35,885 bases of DNA from CAZFUY01 sp964522445 (GCA_964522445.1 CAZFUY010000017.1:1-35885); one strand, 5' to 3'; positions 17,047 through 26,215 are shown, counted from the first letter of the stretch. Program-made: numbers and translations. The notes: generated from the sequence alone by a model not told the origin.

Positions 17047-18345
17047 CTACTGACCCTTACAATAAGCAGCAACTTCAGCAAACACATTTCGCATATCGCC
17101 ATCCACTTTAAACAGAGCTGCAATTCTCTGAACTTCCGTTCTATCAGCACTAAAATTATCTGAACCGCGTAAACAAATTGATTTGAAAACTTTCTTAACC
17201 TGACAACTATCAAATGCATCGGTATGTGCCAGCTCCATACCCAGGGCTTTAGCACCATTGCCTGTTGTGTGACCGTTTTCATCCAAAGACGTGTTGTTAT
17301 ACCAGCCCAGCAAACTGTTCTGTCCATTGCGCCAGTAATTAATCCAGCTATCATCTGTTTGTATATAACCGTATTTGAAATTGGTTTCGTTGTGATTGAA
17401 TTTATTAACCACACCATTGGGATTTGGAATAGGCGCACCATCTGGATTTGGAATATCATCCGTCGTCGCACGATAATCTAAACTGTTGCTAGTGGTATTA
17501 AAATCGTAGTAGGCAAATGCACCTAACATGCCATCCATACCCGCATGGCAACCAATGCAGCTATTCATAAATATACGACTATCACCACCCGGACTTCGCA
17601 CAGCATCCCGACGCACACGGTCTGGCACACGAGAGACATCTTTTAGCTGCTCAAGATCAGAGCAAAGGTGATTTAAGAATGTAAAACGGAACATGGCTCG
17701 ATTTGTTCCTGCAACAAAAAAAGCCTCTGAGGATGCTCTTGTTGTTATAACACCAGCAGTAGCACTTGCAGGTAATCCTGTTTCAGCAGATTGACTACTT
17801 TCAACCAGCACGGCTGCGTCACTTAAATCTGCCCCTGCCTGCTCAAGCGCCTCATAAGATGCATTGCTGCTGGTGCTGTATGCCTGAGCACCATTAACAT
17901 AAAGAATATCGCCATATAAAATCTGGTGAAAATCTTTACCATCTCTGATCATGCCTATAATAGTGGCCGTGTAATCATTCAATGGAACAAAAACTGACTG
18001 ATCTTCATTGGTCCAGGGGGCTGCAAAATTTTTCAATGTGACATTATAAAAGCTGGTATCAGCAGGATTATTAACCGGAGGAACTTCACCACCAGCCCCC
18101 CCTAAAGTATTATCAATTGCCAATAATGCAGCATCCACAGCCCTATCCTGACTCACCAGTGCTTCCATTTCTTCCAGCATTGCATTCGTGGGAGATGTGC
18201 CAATTAGTCGATCATGAATGCGTTTTGCCTGCTCACGCGCGCCGGACAGAGCAGAACCACTTACAGTAATACACACAAGCATTAATAAATAACCAGGCAA
18301 TTTTTGTAGTAAAGTAACTGTTTTTGAGCTGTTACATTTCATCAA
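17047..18345 (-). CDS. Exported monohaem c-type protein
   Basis: A 432-aa protein with a signal peptide (hydrophobic GYLLMLVCITVSGSALSG). The single haem-binding CIGCH is at about 263-267, inside MNSCIGCHAGMDGM. Before it are WTNEDQSVFVPLNDYTATIIG, DFHQILYGDILY and RAMFRFTFLNHLCSD. This layout recalls planctomycete-type proteins with DUF1588/DUF1585-like regions, but I would not name the family. Several later cysteines could form disulfides. It is probably the first gene of the operon. Start ambiguity: TTG at 18345 lies eight bases after GAGGAG, and ATG at 18342 lies eleven bases after it. Confidence 0.75.
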   Translation of the reverse strand: MMKCNSSKTVTLLQKLPGYLLMLVCITVSGSALSGAREQAKRIHDRLIGTSPTNAMLEEMEALVSQDRAVDAALLAIDNTLGGAGGEVPPVNNPADTSFYNVTLKNFAAPWTNEDQSVFVPLNDYTATIIGMIRDGKDFHQILYGDILYVNGAQAYSTSSNASYEALEQAGADLSDAAVLVESSQSAETGLPASATAGVITTRASSEAFFVAGTNRAMFRFTFLNHLCSDLEQLKDVSRVPDRVRRDAVRSPGGDSRIFMNSCIGCHAGMDGMLGAFAYYDFNTTSNSLDYRATTDDIPNPDGAPIPNPNGVVNKFNHNETNFKYGYIQTDDSWINYWRNGQNSLLGWYNNTSLDENGHTTGNGAKALGMELAHTDAFDSCQVKKVFKSICLRGSDNFSADRTEVQRIAALFKVDGDMRNVFAEVAAYCKGQ

Positions 18346-18556
18346 CCAGGTATCTCCTCATCATCCAGACAACATCGGACGCATAATATTTTTATCCCAC
18401 TGATATTTATGGGAAAGCCATTACTTTTATTTATAATTTCTCTGGAAATTAATAATTTATGGCATTTTTTTAGATTCGCAATAAATACGCTAAAATAACA
18501 AGTTTAATATTTTTCCAAACTTGACATAAATCATATCTGCATTTCAAGACCATGAC

Positions 18557-18572
18557 AGTGAACTAAGTCACA
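18557..18572. promoter_or_regulatory. CRP/FNR-family-like operator
   Basis: AGTGA-ACTAAG-TCACA matches the CRP consensus TGTGA-N6-TCACA at 9 of 10 core positions with the correct six-base spacer. Its location between divergent operons would allow one regulator of this superfamily to control both. Binding is inferred from the motif only. Confidence 0.5.
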
Positions 18573-18606
18573 TTGGAAAATTCATTTAGAGAAGCCCATC
18601 ACATAA

Positions 18607-18662
18607 ACGGGTGATATTGAGATTTTTATTAGATATTTCACATACATAGACGGGTGATATTG
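18607..18662 (+). repeat. Direct repeat ACGGGTGATATTG, 43 bp apart
   Basis: Identical 13-mers at 18607-18619 and 18650-18662 sit in similar surroundings (CATAAACGG and CATAGACGG). A 43-bp offset is about four helical turns, so both copies face the same side of the DNA, as expected for paired activator or repressor sites. In the first copy ATCAC and GTGAT also form an inverted pair (18598-18615). Confidence 0.55.
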
Positions 18663-18712
18663 TTAAATTAAAAGCAGACAGGGAACACTATAACAAGACT
18701 CTCACTAACTAA

Positions 18713-18724
18713 CACTAATTAGTG
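18713..18724. promoter_or_regulatory. Perfect 12-bp palindrome CACTAATTAGTG
   Basis: A self-complementary 12-mer in the divergent region. Ten of its bases (CACTAATTAG) recur at 18932-18941 just inside the next gene. It may be an operator half-site pair; the AT-rich background means chance is possible. Confidence 0.35.
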
Positions 18725-18903
18725 AACCATTTCACAAGAATGAAAAAACAGGCCAAAAATCAATCTTTTCTCTTCATAAATGACCTCTAATCCATGACAA
18801 TGTATGAAAATTTGTATATACACTCTAATATAAATATATAAGTCCTCATTACCCAGATATTTTAAATAAACCAGATTACAGTTAATAAACACAGGCCAAT
18901 AGA

Positions 18904-19449
18904 TTGAACGCTTTAAAATACATTTACATATCACTAATTAGCTCACTGCTCCTCTGCAATTCAGGCTATGCTGAAACAGCAGATAAAACCAGTGATGCCA
19001 GCCAACAAAGCATTAATGCTAATATTCAGGATCTTAAAAATGAAGTTCTGGAATTAAATCGAGACTTATTTGTTTTAGAAGAAGACCTGCTTTTTTCTGC
19101 CAACACTCAAATAAATGTCTTTTTATCTATGGATGCAGGAAAATTATTTAATCTTGATTCCGTACAACTAAAAATAGATGATAAAATTGTTAGCAATTAT
19201 TTATACACCGAGCGCGAGATTAACGCTCTTCGTCGTGGCGGTGTACAACGACTTTATATCGGCAACCTGACTTCTGGTGAGCATGAAATCACAGCCATTT
19301 TTATTGGTCAGGGGCCTAACAAGCGTGATTATAAAAGAGCCTCCACACAGAAAATAGATAAAACCAGCGAAGCCCAGTTTATCGAATTAAAAATCATTGA
19401 TAACATATCCAAGGAACAACCAGATTTCGCCATCAAAGTATGGGAATAA
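18904..19449 (+). CDS. Exported coiled-coil/beta-domain protein, first gene of motor operon
   Basis: A 181-aa protein of no family I recognise. It starts at TTG (18904); an in-frame stop lies just upstream at 18886 and no ATG is available before the signal peptide. Signal: KYIYISLISSLLLCNSGYA, cleavage near YAE. Residues about 35-65 form a heptad-like helix (IQDLKNEVLELNRDLFVLEEDLLF). A beta-rich domain follows, SVQLKIDDKIVSNYLYTERE and LYIGNLTSGEHEITAIFIG, resembling PEGA/Ig-like cell-surface modules. It is probably a periplasmic partner of the TPR proteins encoded downstream, with 22 bp to the next gene. Confidence 0.7.
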   Translation: MNALKYIYISLISSLLLCNSGYAETADKTSDASQQSINANIQDLKNEVLELNRDLFVLEEDLLFSANTQINVFLSMDAGKLFNLDSVQLKIDDKIVSNYLYTEREINALRRGGVQRLYIGNLTSGEHEITAIFIGQGPNKRDYKRASTQKIDKTSEAQFIELKIIDNISKEQPDFAIKVWE

Positions 19450-19471
19450 CGAAATCTTTTAAAATAGCAGC

Positions 19472-21358
19472 ATGTCTTTCTTTACCAGTCACCTTTCAGA
19501 AACTATAAAAATTATATTGATATCATCAATATTTATAACGCCATGCTTTGCAAGTAGTGACACAGAAACAGAACACGCCGTAAAAGATTTGCCTTATGGC
19601 GTATCATTATTCCATTTCTTTCAGGGTCGATATTTTTCAGCAATCTCTGACATTCTCGTTGCTAAACATTACAAAACATTAAATAGCGATGATAAAAACC
19701 CAGAGTTATTACTAGGTGGTTTATATTTATCCTATGGCCTGCATCATAAGTCTGCCGATGTTTTCTCAAATATACTGAATAAAGAAGAAACCACCACGCC
19801 CTTATCTATCCGAGATCGCGCCTGGTTTCACTTAGGAAAAAATCACTATAAACATGGTTTTTTAGACGATGCTGAACAGGCTCTCACTTCAGTAAAAGAT
19901 AGCTTAAGCAATAATCACAATTCAGAACGACTTTTTATTCTATCTAATATTTATGTTAAAACCAGTAAGTTAGATAAAGCACTTGAGTTAATTGATCAAT
20001 TTGATGACTCAGTATGGAAAGATTACGCCTATTTTAATATTGGCACAGGCCTTATTAGAAATAATAAAATTAATAAAGGGAAAGAACTTTTATCAGAACT
20101 GGCCAATACCGCTCCCAAAAATAGAGAACGCCAGATTTTAAAAGACAAGGCTATTCTTGCCCTGGCTTACACGGCACTAAAAAACAGCAATCCAGTTGAA
20201 GCAACTAAATATTTCCAGAGCGCCCGCTTAAATGACAATGAAGCAACAAAAGCTCTGCTAGGCATTGGCTGGTCATTGTATAAACAGAATGAATTTAATC
20301 AGGCATTAATCCCCTGGATGGAACTGGCTAATAGACCACCTTCAGACCCTTCAGTGCAGGAAGCATTAATATCTATACCTTATGTGTTTGAACAAATAAA
20401 TAATCATCATCAAGCACTGCATCAATACAATCTGGCTATTGATATTTACAATAAACAGCTCGATGAAATTAACAAGGTTATTAAAATAATTAACAATGGC
20501 GAGTTTATTAAACAGCTTAATCTTGATACATTAGGAAAAGAATCAGCCACACCATTTAGCATATTATTTAATATAAATGCAAAATCAAACCAGTATTTAT
20601 TGCCTCTTATTAGTTCAAATGATTTTCATGAAGCACTTAAAACATATCAGGAACTAAATTATCTTAACTTCACATTAAACCACTGGCAACGCGGATTACC
20701 TGCTCTTAATATTATCCTGAATGAAAAAACTAATACTTATAACAGCAGACTAAAAGACACTGTTCATAGCCCTAAACTTAAACTATCTAAGCTCATGCAA
20801 AAAAGGCGAAACAAGCTTGCTCGTCAGATTAAAGAAATTGAGTCCACAGAATCTTCTTTAATGCTCGCAAACAGTAAAGAACTGGAAACGCTTAAACTGC
20901 TTAGTAAAACAGAAATCAGGCTTAATAAATTAAAAAATCTGGAAGATCTAAGTGAAGAAGAGGAAAAACTTAAGCTACTAAATGGACTGATGCACTGGAA
21001 AATCACTACAGACTACAAATCCAGAATATGGGAGGCAAAGAAAAACCTTAAAGAGCTCGATAAAACACTCTATAAAATGCACGCTGCCATTTATTCATTG
21101 TCAAATGTATGGAAAAATGCACCTGACAAATTTAAAGATTTTTCATTAAGAATAAAAGATAAAAGCAAACGCATAGCTGAACTTAAAAAGAAAATGAATA
21201 AATCACTTAAATTTCAGGAAGCATATTTACAGGGCATGGCCATGAAGGTGATAAACACTCACCGCAACCGAATAAAACTTTATCATGATCGCGCACTGTT
21301 TGCTAAAGCACGCATTTATGATTCACTTATTGTGAAGAATGATCATGAATCATTATAA
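19472..21358 (+). CDS. Periplasmic TPR protein
   Basis: A 628-aa protein with an N-terminal signal segment (IKIILISSIFITPCFASS). From about residue 75 to 330 there are degenerate tetratricopeptide repeats, for example AWFHLGKNHYKHGFLDDAEQAL, ALIGIGWS-type helices (here LLGIGWSLYKQNEFNQAL) and HHQALHQYNLAI. The C-terminal 170 residues are strongly charged and helical (LMQKRRNKLARQIKEIE, then a Lys/Glu-rich stretch), consistent with a coiled coil. TPR proteins act as assembly scaffolds; here one would link the inner-membrane motor to envelope partners. It overlaps the next gene by 20 bases. Confidence 0.75.
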   Translation: MSFFTSHLSETIKIILISSIFITPCFASSDTETEHAVKDLPYGVSLFHFFQGRYFSAISDILVAKHYKTLNSDDKNPELLLGGLYLSYGLHHKSADVFSNILNKEETTTPLSIRDRAWFHLGKNHYKHGFLDDAEQALTSVKDSLSNNHNSERLFILSNIYVKTSKLDKALELIDQFDDSVWKDYAYFNIGTGLIRNNKINKGKELLSELANTAPKNRERQILKDKAILALAYTALKNSNPVEATKYFQSARLNDNEATKALLGIGWSLYKQNEFNQALIPWMELANRPPSDPSVQEALISIPYVFEQINNHHQALHQYNLAIDIYNKQLDEINKVIKIINNGEFIKQLNLDTLGKESATPFSILFNINAKSNQYLLPLISSNDFHEALKTYQELNYLNFTLNHWQRGLPALNIILNEKTNTYNSRLKDTVHSPKLKLSKLMQKRRNKLARQIKEIESTESSLMLANSKELETLKLLSKTEIRLNKLKNLEDLSEEEEKLKLLNGLMHWKITTDYKSRIWEAKKNLKELDKTLYKMHAAIYSLSNVWKNAPDKFKDFSLRIKDKSKRIAELKKKMNKSLKFQEAYLQGMAMKVINTHRNRIKLYHDRALFAKARIYDSLIVKNDHESL

Positions 21359-24152
21359 ATATTTTATATTATTAACAGCTATTGTTACATCCATAACAGC
21401 ATGCAGCACAGCAAAAGAAGACCTGATGATTCAGGATTTATCAGTTGAAAGTATTAAATATGAACCTGCAAAAAAGACTATTGCAGATAGAAAATCTGCC
21501 ATTAATAATTACAGGTCATTTATACAGGGCACAGAAAATAAAGACCAGTATGGCACAGCACTTAGGAGACTGGCTGACCTTGAGCTTGAAATCAGTGAAG
21601 AGAAAAATGCTCAGGACTCCGAAACACTAAATACAGAAGGTCAAAAAATAATGCTCTCTTCTATTGAGCATTACAATACTTATCTTGAAACTTACCCTGG
21701 CCACGCACAGAATGATTTAATTTTATATCAGCTAGCCAAAGCACATTCATATAATGGCGATTATGAAAAAGCATTGCTAAAAATGAATATTATTGTAAAG
21801 GACTATCCTGACACTCAATACATAGATGAGGTTCAGTTCCGCCGTGGTGAAATTTTATTTGTCATGGATGATTACAGCAACGCCGAACTGGCTTATGCCA
21901 GTATTGTCAACAAATATGCTGACTCTCCATTTTTTGAAAAAGCACTTTATAAATTGGCCTGGTCACAGTTCAAAAGATCTAAATACCTTAAAGCCCTTGC
22001 TAACTATTTACATATACTGGACAGAAAACAGGCCGAAGGAAAACTAACCAGTAATGGGCTCGCTAATAATTTAAGCCGTGCTGATCAGGACTTTATAAAT
22101 GACACATTACGAGTTATCAGCCTTGCATTATCCTACAGGAGTGGATCAGCAACTATTCAGTTATTATTTTCTGAAAAATCAGAAAGAATCTATGAAGCTT
22201 TGCTTTATCGCCAGCTTGCCGAACTATATACAAAAAAAGAACGCGCAACAGATGCCGCCAGGGTTTATCTCGACTATGCAAAGACACACCCACTGAATCC
22301 TCTGGCAGCAGAATTTCACACACTGGCTATAAGCGCCTATGCACTGGGTAATTTTCATGATTTAGTTTTATCTACAAAAGAATCATTTGTTAATAAATAT
22401 AACGTCGACACACATTTCTGGAACATGCAGAAAGAAGCAGATAAAGAAACCATAAAACCACTCCTTAAAAAACACATTCGAGAGCTGGCTAATTATTATC
22501 ACGCTAATGCTCGTAAGAGCAAACAAAGCAAAGATTTTAATCTGGCTGCATTATGGTATAAAAAATTCCTGATATCTTTTCCTGATGAAAAAGAAGCACC
22601 TGCTATTAATTTCTTGCTTGCAGAAACTTTATTTGATGCCAAACAATATAATAATGCTTTATCTGAATATGAGAAAACAGCTTATAGTTACCCTCCGCAT
22701 AATAAAAATTCAGAAGCAGGTTACGCCGCACTATTAACATTTAATAAACTTATTGAACTGGCAAAACCAGAAAAGAAACCACAGCTAAAATTAAAAGCAA
22801 CTCAAAGCGCCATTCACTTTAGCAATCAATTTCCTGATGACAAACATGCACCTGCGGTTATAACAAAAACATCAGAAGAACTATTTGCTATTAAAGACTA
22901 TAAACAGGCTTCTGAATTTGCTAAACGTGTTATAGACCGTAAAGACATAAAAGATAAATCACTAACTAAAACAGCATGGACAGTATATGCACATACTCAA
23001 TTTGAGCTCAAAAATTATGCAGCAGCAGAGCTGGCTTATATTGAGGTACTAAAACGCACATCTGCAAAAAGCAAACAATATGCTGCCTTCTCAGATAAAT
23101 TAGCAGCCAGTATTTATAAGCAGGCAGAACAACAACGCAACAGCAATCACTACGAACTTGCCGCATTCCATTTCTTGCGTATTGGAAAAATAGCACCCTC
23201 CTCATCTATTAGAGCCACCGCAGAATATGATGCAGCTACTATGCAAATCAGGCTAAAACAATGGAGTAAAGCAACTAAAACACTTGAAGCATTCAGGCAT
23301 AAATTCCCCAGGCATAAGAAATATTCAAAAGGTATAACTGAAAAACTGGCACTCACTTATACTAATACAGGACTTTTTTCTAAAGCAGCTAAACAAATTT
23401 CTATTCTGGCAGCTATTGCCATTAACTCTTCAGACAAACAGAAACTTATCTGGCAATCTGCCGAAATGTACACTAAAGCCGGTAACAAAAAGAAAGCTAA
23501 TGACTTATATATTAAATACATTAACAAATATCCCAGACCATTTTCACAACACATAGAAGCTCATTTATTAGTTTCTGATTACTACCTGTCCATAAAGAAA
23601 TACAAAAAATGGCAACAATGGCTAAGAAAAACGGTTAAAACAGAAAAACATGGCGGCAAACAACGTAGCGCTCGTACAAATTTTATAGCCGCTACTGCAA
23701 CTTTACATTTAACCCGACCTCTGGTTAAAAACTTTAGAAATGCCAGACTTAAAATACCACTAAAGAGAAGCCTGAAAATCAAGAAAAAGCTAATGAAAAA
23801 AGCACTCAAAGCATATACTGATGTAATGAGCTATAAAATTGCCGAACTAACCACTGAATCAACATATCAGGTTGCAGAAATTTATAATCAGTTTGCTAAA
23901 GCTTTAATGACATCACAAAGACCAAAAGGCTTATCTGATGAAGAGCTAGAACAGTATGACATTTTGCTTGAAGAACAGGCTTATCCCTTTGAAGAAAAAG
24001 CAATTGAGATTCATGGATCAAATATTCGTAGAACTAAAGATGGCATTTATGATAAATGGGTGAAAAAAAGCCTAAAACTATTAGCCGAATTACAGCCCAT
24101 TCGTTATGCAAAAACAGAAAAGGTAGAAGATTATGCAACTATCACAAATTAG
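21339..24152 (+). CDS. Large TPR lipoprotein
   Basis: A 937-aa protein with lipobox ITAC (Cys22 from the first ATG, followed by Ser, so outer-membrane sorting is likely). Almost the whole mature chain is TPR-like helix pairs, such as YETYPGH-type turns, YNGDYEKALLKMNIIVKDYPDTQ, RGEILFVMDDYSNAELAYASI and AETLFDAKQYNNALSEYEK. The pattern is close to the YbgF/BamD style of envelope TPR. It begins inside the end of the preceding TPR gene and ends inside the start of the next, suggesting tight translational coupling and fixed stoichiometry. A second ATG six bases downstream is an equally possible start. Confidence 0.8.
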   Translation: MIMNHYKYFILLTAIVTSITACSTAKEDLMIQDLSVESIKYEPAKKTIADRKSAINNYRSFIQGTENKDQYGTALRRLADLELEISEEKNAQDSETLNTEGQKIMLSSIEHYNTYLETYPGHAQNDLILYQLAKAHSYNGDYEKALLKMNIIVKDYPDTQYIDEVQFRRGEILFVMDDYSNAELAYASIVNKYADSPFFEKALYKLAWSQFKRSKYLKALANYLHILDRKQAEGKLTSNGLANNLSRADQDFINDTLRVISLALSYRSGSATIQLLFSEKSERIYEALLYRQLAELYTKKERATDAARVYLDYAKTHPLNPLAAEFHTLAISAYALGNFHDLVLSTKESFVNKYNVDTHFWNMQKEADKETIKPLLKKHIRELANYYHANARKSKQSKDFNLAALWYKKFLISFPDEKEAPAINFLLAETLFDAKQYNNALSEYEKTAYSYPPHNKNSEAGYAALLTFNKLIELAKPEKKPQLKLKATQSAIHFSNQFPDDKHAPAVITKTSEELFAIKDYKQASEFAKRVIDRKDIKDKSLTKTAWTVYAHTQFELKNYAAAELAYIEVLKRTSAKSKQYAAFSDKLAASIYKQAEQQRNSNHYELAAFHFLRIGKIAPSSSIRATAEYDAATMQIRLKQWSKATKTLEAFRHKFPRHKKYSKGITEKLALTYTNTGLFSKAAKQISILAAIAINSSDKQKLIWQSAEMYTKAGNKKKANDLYIKYINKYPRPFSQHIEAHLLVSDYYLSIKKYKKWQQWLRKTVKTEKHGGKQRSARTNFIAATATLHLTRPLVKNFRNARLKIPLKRSLKIKKKLMKKALKAYTDVMSYKIAELTTESTYQVAEIYNQFAKALMTSQRPKGLSDEELEQYDILLEEQAYPFEEKAIEIHGSNIRRTKDGIYDKWVKKSLKLLAELQPIRYAKTEKVEDYATITN

Positions 24153-24738
24153 AAGATTTTGCATAACTATTCTATGCGTACAATTACTTTCCGCATGTGC
24201 AGGCGTTTCTTCACTGACATCAACTGAAGAAGTAAAACCTATAATTAATAAACTACCCAATAATTACAACAAAGCGATCTCTGTTGCTAAAAAAGGTAAT
24301 ACAAAAGATGCTATTAAACTACTATCTAAAATAACAAAAAGCCACCCCAATTTTTCTCCGGCTTATACCAACCTTGGACTACAGTATTTAAAAAATAAAA
24401 AACAGGGTGATGCAGAAAAATCATTAAGAACAGCAATATCTTTAAATCCTGAAGATGCAATTGCCTACAACCATCTTGGTGTAATACTGCGCAAACAGGG
24501 AAAATTTAATGATGCAAAAGATATGTATACAAGCGCTATCAAATCAAAAAATAACTACGCAAATGCTCACCTTAATTTAGGCATACTTTACGACATCTAT
24601 CTTTATAAGTTACCACAGGCACTTGAACACTATAAAAGCTATCAATCAATAACTAAAAACAGTGATAAGCTTGTTAGCAAGTGGATTATTGACCTACAGC
24701 GTCGTATTGCTACAGATAATAAGAAGAGGTCTTCCTAA
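24133..24738 (+). CDS. Small TPR lipoprotein
   Basis: A 201-aa protein with lipobox LLSAC (Cys22, followed by Ala). Three to four canonical TPRs fill residues 50-175: AKKGNTKDAIKLLSKITKSH, AYTNLGLQYLKNKKQGDAEK, AYNHLGVILRKQGKFNDAK and AHLNLGILYDIYLYKLPQAL. This resembles PilF/PilW-type lipoproteins that help assemble outer-membrane multimers, and could serve as a pilotin-like chaperone for an outer-membrane component. AAAGG precedes the ATG; the gene overlaps the large TPR gene by 20 bases and its stop abuts the next ATG (TAAATG). Confidence 0.8.
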   Translation: MQLSQIRRFCITILCVQLLSACAGVSSLTSTEEVKPIINKLPNNYNKAISVAKKGNTKDAIKLLSKITKSHPNFSPAYTNLGLQYLKNKKQGDAEKSLRTAISLNPEDAIAYNHLGVILRKQGKFNDAKDMYTSAIKSKNNYANAHLNLGILYDIYLYKLPQALEHYKSYQSITKNSDKLVSKWIIDLQRRIATDNKKRSS

Positions 24739-25032
24739 ATGTTTTATAAAAACATTCACCGATTGATCTTATTGGGATTTCTGTTAGCCTTCAGTTTTTT
24801 AATATCAGCAGAAGAAGCTATTGACATGGAAGGCATTTCAATTATTGGCAATAAAGAACTGCCCAATGTGCTTTATATTGTTCCATGGAAGTCGCCAGAA
24901 TTACCTAATATGATTGAACCACCATTAACCACATTAATTAATGAAGCACTTGAACCTGTTGATCGAGAATCCTTACTGCGCAGAGAGCTTTATTATAAAG
25001 TTCTTAACACTCAAATTAATGAACAAAAATAA
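24739..25032 (+). CDS. Small exported protein of unknown function
   Basis: A 97-aa protein with a clear signal peptide (LILLGFLLAFSFLISA, cleavage near SAEE). The mature part includes MEGISIIGNKELPNVLYIVPW, a Pro-rich middle (KSPELPNMIEPPL) and a charged helical tail (DRESLLRRELYYKVLN). I recognise no family. GISIIGNKELPNVLYIVPW looks like a conserved motif rather than random sequence. AGAGG upstream and immediate placement between the TPR lipoprotein and ExbB indicate a real gene, perhaps a periplasmic link between motor and TPR scaffold. Confidence 0.7.
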   Translation: MFYKNIHRLILLGFLLAFSFLISAEEAIDMEGISIIGNKELPNVLYIVPWKSPELPNMIEPPLTTLINEALEPVDRESLLRRELYYKVLNTQINEQK

Positions 25033-25062
25033 ACTAACAAATTATTTATCCAGGAGATAACT

Positions 25063-25689
25063 ATGTATTCCGAATTTGTCACATTCCTTCAGTCTGGCGG
25101 ACCATTTATGTACCCCATTCTGTTAGTGTTTGCATTTGGTTTAGCCATCGCTGTTGAACGCTATCTTTACTTAACGGCTCTAAAACATAATAACCGCCGT
25201 TTATTAAAACAGATTATGCCCTTATTACAGGACGGTGATTTTAAACAGGTCTACCAGATTACTTCACGTTCAAAAGTGGCTATCTGCCAAATGCTTACTT
25301 TGGGCATTACCCGACTTCAGTCTTCTGCTAAACGCGATGAAATAGAAATGGCGATGGAAGAAAGTATGATGGAAACCATTCCCCGTCTTGAAAAACGCAC
25401 ACATTATCTTGCTATGTTTGCCAATATTGCAACTCTGTTAGGGCTGCTCGGAACTATTACAGGCTTAATCAAAGCATTTACTGCTGTGGCTCAGGTTGAC
25501 CCTTCATTAAAGGCAGAAATCCTTTCCAGTAGTATTTCAGTTGCTATGAACACAACAGCCTTTGGTCTTGCTGCTGCTATTCCTCTTATTATTATTTTCT
25601 CAATTTTACAGTCAAAAACAACAGAGATAATTGATAGTCTGGAAATGGCCACTGTTAAATTTGTTAACCTGATTATGCAACGTAAATAA
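25063..25689 (+). CDS. MotA/TolQ/ExbB family proton-channel protein
   Basis: A 208-aa inner-membrane protein with three membrane segments (about 13-33, 113-137, 160-182). Diagnostic motifs are ATLLGLLGTITGLIKAF in TM2 and SISVAMNTTAFGLAAAIPL in TM3, with the polar threonines that line the proton path in TolQ/ExbB. The large cytoplasmic loop lies between TM1 and TM2. It forms the stator-like pentamer that couples proton flow to the ExbD and TonB partners encoded downstream. A strong AGGAGA precedes the ATG. Counterparts are ExbB, TolQ and AglR. Confidence 0.92.
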   Translation: MYSEFVTFLQSGGPFMYPILLVFAFGLAIAVERYLYLTALKHNNRRLLKQIMPLLQDGDFKQVYQITSRSKVAICQMLTLGITRLQSSAKRDEIEMAMEESMMETIPRLEKRTHYLAMFANIATLLGLLGTITGLIKAFTAVAQVDPSLKAEILSSSISVAMNTTAFGLAAAIPLIIIFSILQSKTTEIIDSLEMATVKFVNLIMQRK

Positions 25690-25702
25690 TTGAGACTAAA
25701 CA

Positions 25703-26215
25703 ATGCCTGGTAAACGACGCAAAAGAAGAATTGTTTCAGCTGAACTGGATATAACCGCCTTTATGAATCTTATGGTGGTATTAGTTCCCTTTTTGTTGAT
25801 GACTGCTGTTTTCACAAACATTAGCATTCTTGATTTAAAACTGCCTTCTCCTGACAGCACTCAAAATCAGAAAAACAACAAACAGAAGTTTGATTTAAAT
25901 GTCATTATTCGCAAAGACATCATGATCTTAACCGATCAGACTGGGCGTATTATTAAACGCCTGCCAATCACTCAGAGCGGTCATAATTACACTTTATTAA
26001 ATCAGACACTACGATTAGTAAAAAATAATTTTCCTGAAAAAACAACAATCACAATTTTATCTGAAGCATTTACACCCTACGAAGACCTTGTTCAGATTAT
26101 GGATACCGTCCGTGAATTTAAAGCTCTGGTAAATGGTGAAGTTGTGGTTGCAGAATTATTTCCTGATATTTCTATCGGCGATGCACCAAAGAAGAAAACA
26201 GGAAAGGACATTTAG
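25703..26215 (+). CDS. ExbD/TolR family protein lacking the membrane aspartate
   Basis: A 170-aa protein with a basic N-terminus (PGKRRKRRI), one membrane helix (about 17-37) and a periplasmic ExbD-type domain ending in an amphipathic region. The helix reads ITAFMNLMVVLVPFLL. Aligned with E. coli ExbD (TPFIDVML), the protonatable Asp25 position is Asn22 here. This subunit therefore probably cannot relay protons itself and would act structurally with the next gene's product. It starts 13 bases after ExbB. Confidence 0.88.
   Translation: MPGKRRKRRIVSAELDITAFMNLMVVLVPFLLMTAVFTNISILDLKLPSPDSTQNQKNNKQKFDLNVIIRKDIMILTDQTGRIIKRLPITQSGHNYTLLNQTLRLVKNNFPEKTTITILSEAFTPYEDLVQIMDTVREFKALVNGEVVVAELFPDISIGDAPKKKTGKDI

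Larger units (their letters stand above)
18346..18903. promoter_or_regulatory. Divergent intergenic region between redox and motor operons
   Basis: 558 bp with no convincing gene. It must contain promoters for both divergent operons. Features seen are a CRP-like dyad at 18557-18572, a 13-bp direct repeat at 18607 and 18650, and the palindrome CACTAATTAGTG at 18713-18724. A TTGACA at 18521 on the plus strand has no good -10 partner. Short frames here lack coding character. Confidence 0.6.

Noticed and set aside
16950..17471. 173-aa minus-strand frame overlapping the monohaem gene
   Set aside because: It is an out-of-frame shadow of the cytochrome gene; the CxxCH protein in the other frame is clearly the coding one.
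18719..18934. 71-aa minus-strand frame in the divergent region
   Set aside because: It overlaps the start of the first motor gene and the regulatory repeats, has biased A/T-rich codons and no recognisable domain.
19514..19530. FNR-like TTGAT...ATCAA inside the first TPR gene
   Set aside because: The spacer is three bases rather than four and the site lies within coding sequence.
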